A DNA stretch of 64,000 nucleotides from Trematomus loennbergii (Eukaryota > Chordata > Actinopteri > Perciformes > Nototheniidae): NCBI GenBank assembly GCA_012861695.1, contig JAAOOA010000002.1:34613244-34677243 (forward strand), read 5' to 3'. Position 1 is the stretch's first letter, and each line of letters opens with the position of its first letter. Positions 42,862 to 54,200 of the stretch are shown one piece after another. The notes under the pieces are model-generated. The model searched no databases, was not told the DNA's origin, and worked only from the letters and a program-made list of their open reading frames with translations. Both the position numbers and the translations under genes were made by a program.

Positions 42862-43497
42862 ATAACCCATAATATATCTTTTTTTTTTTACGTGTTACCA
42901 TACGACTTAACCATCCCATCTCCAGATTTAGAACTTTTACTTTAGCTTCACACCATCTGCCCTTGTGGTAAACTTGGTCAACTAAATCAGTGAGGACCAT
43001 CTGCTGTGACGACTAAGAAACTCTAAAAATAAATCTCGTCAGTGCAGGTTCCAGATGCAGACACTCATCCTCAGCTCACCCGCCCACATCAGGTCGCTGT
43101 GTTGCTACACCCTCTTGTGGCAAATGATTACACACACAGCTGAGTGAGTGAGGTTTTAGTCACAGCCACAAAAACTAAAATCTGTTTTCTTTTTAAGTTT
43201 TTACTCAGAACTCTTCAAAGTATTTGCTAGTAAAACAAAGTTTCTTGAAGTAATCAAAATGAAACGATATTTTGTATAAAAGGTTTAGTGCCACAAAACT
43301 GCTGTACAAAAAAATGACTCAATATAATTGACATAAGATATAATTTGACAGTGATGTCATTTGGTCACTACACAGTTTCAAATATTATGTTTTACTTTTA
43401 CCAGTCTTCAGTATTTCTTGTACATTTCACAATTAGCATTACTTTCCTTTAAATAAAAATAAAAAACTATATTAGGACAACCAAACTGTATGTAGGT

Positions 43498-43503
43498 TTT
43501 ATT
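43498..43503 (-). other. Probable polyadenylation signal of rrp8
   Basis: TTTATT on the plus strand is AATAAA on the rrp8 strand, about 300 bp past its stop codon. The convergent multi-Ig gene ends about 640 bp away. Confidence 0.5.
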
Positions 43504-43796
43504 CCAACAAAACACCACACGGTTATTTCACTGATCAGCACATCTTAAACCAGAGACAAGGGTAGGGAACCAGCATGATCTCAGATAATGACGGCATATG
43601 ATGACAGAGCACTGTATTACATGAGAAAACATGTACAAATAATGAAGATAATTAAACAGCTGAAAACTGTGAATTACAGAGGCTTCAAAATGTAGCAATA
43701 CAATCAAAACAGTTTGATACAAATGTACAACTATTGCTTTAGGAACTGAACTGCGTAAGTAAAATATGACATACACAGATGTCCTTTCACATTCAT

Positions 43797-46700
43797 TTAT
43801 CTTTTCTTGTAGACACAGGCCCTCAACTGCAGTCCAAATGTTTTTATATTTTCTGGAGCGTCTGCTGTCTTCATTAGTTCAAAGGCGTAGAAATGAGTGT
43901 TTTTGTTCTCCGATTCCTTAAGGGGGAAAAAAGAAACAAAATATTATTTATCTTTTAACGGTCAGTCACTGAGTGGATGTGTTACTCTATGTATAAGCTT
44001 GAGTAAAAGCTACAAGCCATCATGTGGGTAAACTCTTATTCACATCAATATATATGTTAATCTACCTTTGATATATTTAGCCAGGTCCCTGTCACAGAGT
44101 GCATGGAATATTTTCTACCTAATGTATTTTTGCCCACAGAAAGGTGCAGCTTCCAGCTACTTACTCCCTCTTATTGACTACCCAAAAGTAAAAATACAAT
44201 TATGATACTTTTATTGACTTTTGAAGGTTTAATTAGGACTGTACAGTTGGCGAAAAACATCTTAATGTGGATGTTTACATGCAAAACTAGTTATAATTGT
44301 ATATTAATCAAGGTTTTTATAAAGGAGGAAAGGCTACAACCATTTCGGGTTTCAAACAATTGTGACAAACGATGCGCCTAATCGATTGATATTAATCGCA
44401 CTAGTGAAAGTAGAGAAACATAAAAGTGTTTCTGTCCTCTTATTTAGTTTCTTGCCTCACCTTGGACAACAGCTTAAATCCCAGGCTTGCCAGCCCAGTG
44501 ACGAAGTTCCGCACGTTCTCGAACCTGCTCGCCACTTCTGCTATTTTGAGGACACCCCTACAATGATGGTGCAAAATGGTTATACACACATATAGTATTC
44601 ATACATCGATCTGCCATACATCTAATAAATAACACCAAACACTTTACCCAATCTTTAAGACACGATTGGCCTCTGCTAGAAAATCTGCCAGGTTGGTCCC
44701 CATGAGAGAAAGGCAGAACACAGCGATGTCCACAGATCTGTCAGGAAGAGGGACCTGCAAAGATAAAGGTGTTTTATTTTCTAACAATCTCACAGATTAT
44801 ACATTTATAAGCGTGCAGAAAAATGACACAATGACACTCACGTTGGCCATGTCGCAGACTGTGACAAGCTCACATGTAGCCACCAAGTCGAAGCTGTGCA
44901 CTTTGTTCTTCACACTGCTCGCTATTTTACAGTCGCCACAACCAAAGTCTGCAACCACCAGAGTGGGAGGCCTGAAATAGATGATAAAAAAAAGTCAGCA
45001 GGGTTAGAAGTACTGTGTACAGCAGATAATGGGAGTTTTGGAAGAAACAAAAATGCTATTGAATTGTTTTCATTCTTTTGAGGGTGTAAAAAGGTGGTGC
45101 TAACGTCTTGAGAAAAGGCTGAAACTGGTGCGTGTTTTGATCTGGAAGGATAGAATCTGTGGTCTGCTTAAATTGTTTGGAAAGACTTGAGCTGTATTGC
45201 TATAATAAAATGGTATTTACTGTCACTTCATCAGCATATATTGAACTAAACTAAGGACTTTATGACAAATTATATTTCTCTCAGTGTATATGATTGTGAT
45301 ACCAGCCTCCGTAGAGGTCGGAAACCTAATTGATTTTTCCACAGGGCTGAACTGAGAATATATGTAGACCCTTTGAAAAATGTGTAAGAATATATTTAAA
45401 ATCCTATGTCAACTAACTATCTTTTTGCAGCTTTATAATGCATCCTTCAGTCTTGTTTGGCGAATGGAGCTCAAGTGTCCCCAAAACGTTGTCAAAGTGT
45501 TGTGTAAGGGTCTCCTTGTAATTAAGTAACCAATATTTTGCCCCTCAGGTCACATGAGGACACTCGAGCTAGCGCCAGTTGCTGAAGAAGACTATGTGAT
45601 TCAGTTGAAAGCTCAGAAAAGCTACTTAGATAAATACACTTTGTTGTCAAAGGTCAAGTATGAACTTCCATGTCCAAATTACAAACCTGGTTAGATTGGA
45701 CAAACCTCAAAATGCTGTACTACATGCAAAACATTACATTACATTGCCTTTAAGCTCACTTTAGTTGAATGTAAGCGATGATGGCTTGCACTGGATTAGC
45801 CGGCCATCTCTGGACCTGTGCAGTGTATCCTCTGTGGTAGATCCCGAAAGCCTCCGGGTCCTGTTTGAACATACGCTTTGCTTCTCCGCTGGTCGTGCTG
45901 TACAAAACTTCATTAATGTAGCGGAAACGAGCTGACTCCAGACGCTGCTCCATGCGGGACCGGAGAGAGGAGGAGCGGTCCTGCTGCCCCTCTTCTTCTG
46001 GTACCACAGGCTCCTCTTCCGTCTCCGCAGGACCCTCCTGTTGGACCTCGTCCTGTTTGACCTGATGCTGTTGGACCTGGTGCTGTTGGACCTGGTGCTG
46101 TTGGACCTGGTGCTGGCTGAGGAGCATTTTGCGCAGCTTCTCTCTTTTCAGAATCTCTGCTTTGCTCAGCTCAGGTTTCAGTCTTTTGCTGGGAGATGGG
46201 TGCTGATCCTCTGTGATCTCCACTATAGGTTCCTCTGCTTTTTGTTTTGATACACCAGCAGGAGATTTTTTTTCAGTTTTTCAACTTTGCCACCAATTTC
46301 AGGCTTCTCTGTTGTAGCGGCTACAACAGTTTCCTCTTCAGGGTTTTTCCTTTTCTGTGGTTTAGGTTGCTTTACCTTTTTCTTTGCTGGAGTTTGACTC
46401 TTGGTATTTGGAATTATTTTGACGTCTTCCTTTGGCTTGTCTGGCTCTGCAGATTCTTTATTGACTACCTCCTCATGCTTATTCTCTCTGAATTTATTAT
46501 TAGATTTCCTCTTGTTCTTCATTTTTGTTTTCCACTGTTTTCTGTTTAGTTGCTCATTGTCCTCTGGTGTATTTCCATTTACTGTGTCGGATTGGGTCAC
46601 TTTTATCTCTTCCGTCTTGCCCACAGATGTGGTTTCTGCCTCCGGAGTCACTAAGGGAGAGAAATACATTTTGATATAGTTAATATCAAAATGCCCTGTT

Positions 46701-47935
46701 TCAGAATATATTCAACGCTTAAATACTTATCCACACAAAAATATTAATTAAATGATGGAATGCATGTAATTACTCACCAATTTTTTTATATTTGTTCCTT
46801 TTGTTTGGTACAGGTTTCTCCTCAATAGCAGTCTGGTCTGCATCCTCTCCTTTCTTTCGCCTTTTACTTCTCTTCTTCTTTCTCTTTCTCTTAGGGTGTG
46901 CCGGGACCACTTCTGCTTCACTGTCACTTCCCTGCTCTTTGTCTTCGTTCTTCCACTCTGGTACTGACCCCAGGGTCTGCAGGGTCCGCATCAGGCTCTT
47001 CTTTCCAACCAGCTTAGCCTGATCAGGGGATACATTTCAGATATCGTAATTAGCCCTTCAACCTAAATACTCAGTATTCTTTCAAAACAGTGTGTAACGG
47101 TGAAAAACACAATATTAATAGCTTCCTTTATAACAAATTGCCTTAATGAAAAATGTGTTTTTAAATTGTTTTATTAAGAAAGAGGGAAGAATAATGTCAA
47201 CATAATATTTGTCCTTCTGTTACCAAATGTGGCGAGAACTCTGCTCCATAGTTTCTCTAGAAATAAAACCACGTTGTACATTTTACTCTATAATCTGTTT
47301 CATATTTAATACTCCATATTCCATATATTTTGAATATATATATATATATATATATATCTGCATGTATATTTTCTATTTCGACATGTATATTTTATATTTT
47401 ATTTCTATTCTTGTATATTTTGTAGTTTTGTTTTATTGTAAAATGCCTTTTATGCTGCTGTAACAAAAACAATTTCCCAATTTGGGATCAATAAAGTACG
47501 ATCTATCTATCTATCTATCTATCTATCTATGATAGCAACACAATAATTACTTTGACTTTCTTTGTTAATTTATGTTTTTTTCCTATTCAAATCCATCCGT
47601 CTGGCATGTTTCAAGGAACATGATTTAAACAAAAACCAAACACACTTTAGAAAATGTGCAGGTAAGTTGCCTGGCTATCATGCATTCATTATGTTGCACC
47701 ATTTTCTGCTTTGTCTGATACACTTACACAACTCAAGGTAACATGCAGCCATCATAATGGAAATAACTGCGTTTGCTCATTTGTTTTACAACTTACTCAC
47801 AACAGGTTGCTTATCTGCATTTACATGTACCTTGGCATTTGTGCTGCTGTTCGCCTTCTGGTTGTTTCTGAGGACGGTTTCGGTTAGGACTTTAGCGTCT
47901 TGTTCATCACTCCATTCTTCTTCCTCATTAAACAT
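43797..47935 (-). CDS. rrp8: Ribosomal RNA-processing protein 8 (nucleomethylin), one apparent frameshift
   Basis: RRP8 is a nucleolar SAM-dependent methyltransferase (25S/28S rRNA m1A) and part of the energy-dependent silencing complex. Coding exons in order: 47935-47801, 47018-46778, 46650-45760, 44971-44842, 44754-44648, 44557-44461, 43916-43797 (stop 43797-43799). The start is [10 protein letters not shown] at 47935, like the MFEEPEW start of mammalian RRP8. The N-terminal half is Lys-rich and disordered with nucleolar-type basic clusters ([14 protein letters not shown]) and the family block [17 protein letters not shown]; then [12 protein letters not shown] and [20 protein letters not shown]. 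The catalytic part has motif [11 protein letters not shown], then FCLSLMGTN and [13 protein letters not shown], and ends ACVYKKR. In the 891-bp exon the frame shifts at an A8 run (46266-46273, T8 on plus). Phase sums require one more base, giving 573 residues; the human protein is about 456. Head to head with ilk, as in mammals. Confidence 0.95.
46050..46116 (-). repeat. 15-bp coding minisatellite in rrp8 (HQVQQ units)
   Basis: About four tandem units of the type ctgttggacctggtg (plus strand) encode HQVQQ repeats, the last varying to HQVKQ, before an acidic region. It lies in the disordered N-terminal half. Confidence 0.9.
47333..47530 (+). mobile_element. LINE 3' tail (Rex1/L2-like) between AT and TATC microsatellites
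   Basis: An (AT)n array at 47333-47357 is followed by a T-rich UTR, then 'tgctgctgtaacaaaaac aatttcccaatttgggatca ataaagtacg' and a (TATC)n array at 47501-47530. This is the usual 3' end of a teleost non-LTR element with a microsatellite tail. It lies in the rrp8 intron between its first two coding exons. Confidence 0.65.
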
Positions 47936-48046
47936 GATTCCTGAGGACTGTAAAATGAAAACCAAACATGTAAAAGAGGAGAAAAAGTCTGCGGGTGTCA
48001 CTTCTTCTCTATCGACGTGCTAACTCTGCTAATTCAGTCACTCACC

Positions 48047-48250
48047 AGTTTGTCGCTAAAGCAGAACAACGAGATATGTTACTTGTCAATCGGCTAGTTT
48101 TGTTAAAGTCGGTGATGGCACAAAAACGTTTAATTTAATAACCATGTAACTACATGAAGTTGCTTCAGAAATATCTTGTCAAAAGCAAAAGCCACGTTGG
48201 TTTGTCTCATGTGCTTGAAGGAAGCAAAACAGAACTACATGCGCATGTTG
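48047..48250 (-). other. Probable rrp8 5' UTR exon and promoter region
   Basis: The rrp8 coding exon begins after an acceptor at about 47949 (ttttacag|TCCTCAG on the minus strand), so a non-coding first exon lies upstream. A donor CTG|GTGAGTGAC on the minus strand fits an exon ending at about 48047. The transcription start is not resolved. Confidence 0.45.
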
Positions 48251-48473
48251 ATGACGTAAAGACACAGGCGGGGATTTATGGGACATGTAGTCCAGTGCTC
48301 AGTTCTTATTATACATCCATGCAGTAGGCTACCCTACCAGATATTTTAATACAACTCTTATTTACTCTAAATAATTCATGAAACTATGTGTGTGATTCTG
48401 CACCCTAAATAAACACTGACTTGACTTAAATAATGATATCAACAAAACATATCAACAAGATATAGGCCTATTG

Positions 48474-48560
48474 TAATAAATGTGCAATTGTGTACAGTTT
48501 CAACGACATAATTACTCTGTAGCTATGTTAGTTTGACAATAAAGAACCTTGAACCTTGAA
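48474..48560 (+). mobile_element. LINE 3' tail, same family as 31858-32370
   Basis: 'tttcaacgacataattactc ... aataaagaaccttgaacc' matches the tail of the element at 31858-32370. No coding part remains. Confidence 0.65.
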
Positions 48561-48964
48561 CAGTATGAAGAAAAGTCAGTGTATCTTCGTCTCATTTGTT
48601 TCTCTTTCTTTCTTTTCATTTCTTTCTTCTATGGGATTTTTGGTTTTTAAATTTCACCAGACTGTGAAGGCTTTTGTTTTGAAATTATTTCCGGGAGTTG
48701 TGTTTTTAAAATCAGTTTTATCCAACATTTTGACAGTATTTGAAACTAGAAATTAAAAAAACTAATTGTTTTAATGTTTTTATATTTTAATAATGATTTT
48801 ATATTATAGTTGGAATAAAAAATAATATCTAAACTTCAAACTAGAAAGTAAACAGTACATAGTTTTAACATTCACTTTACAAAAACAGCCATAGTATCAT
48901 ATATTACAATATAAATTATGTTGTCTTTTGGCGCTAGCTTTTCCCTTAGGGATGTCCAAATAAC

Positions 48965-49587
48965 CAGTGGTGGGAAGTAACTAACTTTACTCAATTACTG
49001 TACTTAATTGGTTGAGTATTTCCATTTAATGCAACTCTTTACCTCTACTTCGCTATAATTTGTCTAATAAGCCACACCTTTACAACTTCAGCAGTAAATT
49101 ATATTAATATTAATGTATTATATGTATATAATTTTGAGGGACCTTCTTTTGTTCTTCAATTCAAATATAAATGGTGTACTTTAACTCCACCACATTTATT
49201 AAATATCTTTAGTTATTTTTCCGATTTTGATTAATAATTTGAATAATAATCACCACTTAAAAAAGACTGTAATTACACAAGGAGTCAAATTCACAAGCTA
49301 CCCTGCAGCATTAAAATAATTAAAACTAGCTCAAACTTTGCCTGCTTTATTAACACTTTAATGCATCAATAATTTTAATCAAAATATATCATATATTTTA
49401 GTTTGAAATGGACCAATCTGCATAAGGAGTACTTTTACTTTTGGTACTCCAAGTATATTTTGATCAAAATACTTTTGTACTTTTACTTAGCATTTTGATT
49501 GCAGGACTTTTACTTGTAAAAGAGTATTCCTACGCTTTGGTAGTTCTACTTTTACCAAAGTACAAGATCTGAGTACTTCTTCCACTG
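48965..49587. mobile_element. hAT-like MITE with CAGTGG...CCACTG ends
   Basis: It starts CAGTGGTGGGAAGTAACT and ends AGTACTTCTTCCACTG, an imperfect inverted pair, with 'gtacttttact' repeats inside. This is a very common teleost non-autonomous family. No clear 8-bp duplication is seen. It ends less than about 100 bp before the ilk 5' UTR region. Confidence 0.72.
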
Positions 49588-49649
49588 ACAACTGCCTGGT
49601 ATTTGTTGATGCCTTTGTATTTAAAAAAACATGACCTGAGGCAGTGAAT

Positions 49650-49820
49650 TTGTCCTCCCTGCAGTGCTCCATCCCGCCTGTAGGGGGCGGGCCTCTCTTG
49701 CTCTGGACATTACCACGTACGGCGGCGGTGAGGGTGTGGACGTCCCGCAGCATTCAACCCAGAAACATAACGCTGCTAATAACTACTAACCGCGTTACAC
49801 CGCAACAGGCGAACATACCG
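49650..49820 (+). promoter_or_regulatory. ilk: ilk promoter / non-coding first exon
   Basis: A GC-rich stretch with 'gtagggggcgggcctctctt' (SP1-type GGGCGGG) and 'acgtacggcggcggtgaggg' precedes a donor ACCG|GTAAGT at 49821. Splicing to the acceptor at 51119 (cttctcag) would join it to the exon with the ilk start codon. The 5' end of the exon is inferred. Confidence 0.6.
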
Positions 49821-51119
49821 GTAAGTTTGTCTCATTGGAGGCATATTTCATTTCTATTTGCTCTCTTTAAACCACCAACTTACATCGTTGTGTGTTTATC
49901 TCAGTCAAATCAGCGTGAATTGAGAGAAAGGGAGACAGTCCGAGGCGTATAGATAGTTTGTTAGCTTGTTAGCCTGTGTCTCATTTAGTTAACCAGAGGA
50001 TGCTATCTAATGCGTGGAGCTTATACACTCACTTTTGGTTTAGTCGGATGTAATAAAACCACATTGTGTTCCTGACAGGAGCTGAAAGCATAACCAGCTT
50101 GTTTAATGAGCTATTCCTCTCTGTTAGCTAGTAGCAGAGCAGCTAGTCACACTGCTCGGTGGGGTGAAGTCATTACTCTGACACCAGATTGTTGCTATTT
50201 CTGTGTTAACTTATATGAACAAATCACAAAGTCAACCTAAAAGGTGTGTTAAATTGCACTGACATATAAAGTGTTGGCATCCGCCTTACCTTTTTTAAGT
50301 TTGAGTGATGGGCTTATTCAAACATTAAGTTAGAAATGTATGTCTTTCTTCATATTAATTGTACATGGGCAATTGTGATCCCAGTACTGTGCTAGTGTCA
50401 TGCCAACTTTTTAAACCCTTTACAATCTGGTGTCTTCAGTAATGTCTTGAAATTAGGCTATGCTTTATATTTAGAAAGCATATCATGTTTTATCATGGTT
50501 CAGGATGTGTGGAATATAAGGAAGTGTATCATTCACACCCTCTACAACATCTACCTTGTTTATTAAAAATGCCTGTTGAAATGTAAGAAAGATTACATAC
50601 TCACATAGCTTGTTTTTTTCCTCAATGTTCCAAAACTAATTTGCAACATGAGACAGAGAAAAGCAGTAAATCATCAGAAATAAGGAAACTGTAACCAGTT
50701 GATGTTTTCTATTTTTGTGTGATAAATGTCTTGAACAACTAAGTGATTATTGAAACCAGTTAAAGATAGATTTTCTGTCAATCAACTAATTGATCAACCA
50801 CAATACCTTGTCAGTGCTAATAAAAGTATTAAAAAGTACAATATTTAGTATGACAGTGGATACAAATATGTATTCACCATGGTGTACCGGGTTCTTTTCA
50901 CACTAACAAAACAGTGTTCTGAGTCACTTTGCTGTAAACTGCACACCCAGCCAGTATTTAGGGCGGATAAGATTACTCAACACTAGGTTTCTAAGTTGCT
51001 GCTATCTTATTTTTTAAGTTTGTACAACAGTACATACCACATAGCCTTTATCATCTGGAATCAAACGGGTTTAATATGCGTTATCAGAGCAACTTTCTTG
51101 TTTGTGTCCCCCTTCTCAG
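49821..51119 (+). other. ilk 5' UTR intron
   Basis: 1.3-kb intron between the inferred non-coding exon and the exon carrying the start codon. No element or gene recognised. Confidence 0.55.
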
Positions 51120-51288
51120 GGTTGCTGGAGTGCCATTGAGCTTCTTGTGTCCCTCAGTCTCCCAGATGAGGGACTGATGCTGCCCAGGCACCTGCTGAAC
51201 CCCCCGGGTCGCCTCTCATCTGTCCCAGCTCCTTTCTGCATCTACTCCCACGGGTGCTGCTTAAGAAGAGGAGAATACACTAACTAAA

Positions 51289-54200
51289 ATGGATGATATC
51301 TTCACGCAGTGCCGGGAAGGCAATGCGGTTGCAGTTCGATTATGGTTGGACAATACAGAGAACGACCTCAATCAAGGGTGAGCCAAAGTTTATTTAGTTA
51401 CACCGTAGTGTCGTTTCTTACTTTGAATGTTTAATTTTAAGCCTACATTTCTGGTGCAGGCTGAGAGCCCGCCTTTTCAGTCCCTAGCGAGATAGTGGCC
51501 TTTGGTTGAACTCATTTCCTTTTGGGCACATGTTTATGTCCAGAGTAATTCACAAACGTGATGTTGGACAGGAAGCCTGCTGTCATGGTAGAGATAGTCA
51601 CGCTTTCATTTGAATTGAGACCCTTGGAGGAATTAAAATAAAGAGTAAACATACCCTCACACAGATCTGCAGGCTTCTGTAAGATGTGACATGTTTGTTA
51701 TACAAAATATCTGTCTGATAGTAACAGATCATCAGTCAGTCCTTCTGTATCCTCAGCTGACTCTGTAAAGAAACACTTGGCAGAGCTTGCCAGTTGTTTT
51801 TCATGTTTAGGGCTGTAAAGATTAAAGAAGGATTCATACCTTTTTATAATACAAAATAGATACATGCAAGAAGTCAGCCATTGCAAGATACCAAATAGCC
51901 CTTTTTGGAGCACTTTAGTCCAATTTTTATTTATTGATACAGATATTATACAGAATATTTGTTTGCCTTTTGAATGTCTGTATTGACATTGTGTTCTCAG
52001 TTTCCCCTTTCCTTTCATTCCATTTTCCCACTGTTTAGACGGTATGATTGCATCAAGCCAGTGTGTATGCATGCATTCCCAACATGTGACTCGTCCATTA
52101 GCTGATTGCATGTCAAGTTCCCTTTTCCGGTTGATATATCTCCCCCAGTGGGTGAAACACATTTATTCTTGCCATTTAATTTCCCTACAGAACTTCTACT
52201 CATTCCCTTGTTATATTTCAGTAAACCCCTTGTATCTCAGCCTATCAGATATCACTGTGATATTTGCTGTGCTCCTTGATGATGGTGTGTTTACGCTGAT
52301 GTTACTCCCTGACAGAGAGAGTAGTAGTGGAATGCTGAATCTCCTTACAAGGAATAACACACAGGCCTCGAGGGAACCTTCTACCACCTACCAAAACTGA
52401 GGGAGAGGGGGAGGAGATTATTGTAGTAGGGCCGGGCTCGAAGAGTTATGTGTGACGAGACAGAGGATCATTGTGAGTGTGCGTGGGGGCAAATAGTGAA
52501 TTTTTCAAGACAGAAATGCAGAGTAAGTCATAGCAGAGGACATCACGTTCCCCTCCTCCACTTATGTTTCTGTTATTCTTCTCCCAGTAGTATTAGATAA
52601 CTCCGCTCATTTCCGCTCGCCATTTCCTCCCAAGTTCACAAGAGATAATTGCAAAGTTTCTCCTAAATGTTTACAATGTAGTTATTCTCTCTTCTGGTCT
52701 TCTCTGAATATATTTCAACCCCAATTTTGAGTAATGTTGGTACAAAATATAGTAATGTTAGTATATGATATAGTTTTGCGTTGCATGGAGGGTAACCCAT
52801 GGTTTAAAATTGAATACATTTGTAAAGCTGAAACCCTAAGGCTAGGGCTGCAATTGACCATGAATCATTTTGCCTTTTAAATGTTAGATAATAGTCCATT
52901 TTGCTTTCCTAGTCCAAGACGATGTTTTCAGGTTCCCTTCTTTTGTCCGAACATTAAGCCCTACCCTGTAGATATTCAGTTGCTGTCGCATAAACAAGAG
53001 TGCAGCAAATCCCTATCATTGAAGTTTAGATTCAGAGAATGCATAACATTTTGTTTGCACAACATGGACTTAACGCTTGATGCATTTCAAAATAGTTGCT
53101 TGATTTATAAATGTGTTGAATAACTGAATATTGATATGCACATTTTCCAAAACATTATAAATAGTTTTAATATATGTTCCAGCCTTTCAAATGTGCAGAC
53201 TTGCTGTTTCTCCTTGTCTTACAGTATAATACATTGAATACAGTATCCTCAAGTTTTTTAAGACTTTTGGTCAGACAGTAATGCAACACAAATTGTCAAC
53301 TTGGACTCCCTGAATTTACGATGCTTAACATTGGAACAAATGAAAAATTGGTTTGCATTTGAATAAATACTGAAAATAATTTCCTGTTGCTGCACCATTT
53401 GAATAATAATAATAGTCTGCGCCCAACGTCTATTCCTGAGTGCCCCGTTTGTGTTGCGTTTAATCTCCGGAGAGGACTGGGGTCAATGCTCTTGTGATTT
53501 CTTTGGCTTACAAGTGTATAATTATGGCTTTGATGGTTATCTGTATTTAGCCTCTGTTTACATTTGCATCCAAAATAAGCCCTGCCCATGTGTGAATAAT
53601 AGTTAGAGCAAAGGACTTTCCATTTCACTCATGTCTTTGGACCGTAGCACTTATTTTTTATCGAGTTTACCATGCAGGCTCCTTTTCTGGGAAAGAGGTA
53701 GATTTAGAGTGTGAATGCAGATTGAATCTATACTCTTTGGTGGGAGCAGCAGTATGTTGCCCTGCAGTGAGAACTACTGCAAGCCGACAGTTCAGAGAGG
53801 CTTGTTGGAGCAGGTCGTCATGTTCTCAGAAGAATCAGTGTTAGCACTTTGGAAAAAAACAAACAGATTATCAGATATGCTTTCCACGCTCTGCTAATCT
53901 CTCCCATTTATTTCTACAGTCCTTGAAGAATTGACTAAACTTAAATCTGTCATTATTCATAACAGGTTTATGTTAACATCTGTAGTCTGGAGCTATAGCA
54001 AAAGAAAAAGCAACATTATCAGATATAATTATTAAATTGAATTATCATAACAAAAACAAGTGTTTATCTGAGAATAATATATTGGCCACACATTAATATG
54101 TGTATGGATGTGCTAATAACACTTCTGGCCCTGATCAGCCTTTTCTTATTGGGTATCTGTGAATATCGAGTCCAATGCCATACTTTTATTTATTAAAGTG

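Noticed and set aside
48965..49587. 8-bp target duplication for the CAGTGG element
   Set aside because: The flanks caaataac and acaactgc do not match convincingly, so the superfamily is called only from its ends.
52044..52400. 118-codon open frame in ilk intron 1
   Set aside because: No domain character; intronic by the ilk exon structure.
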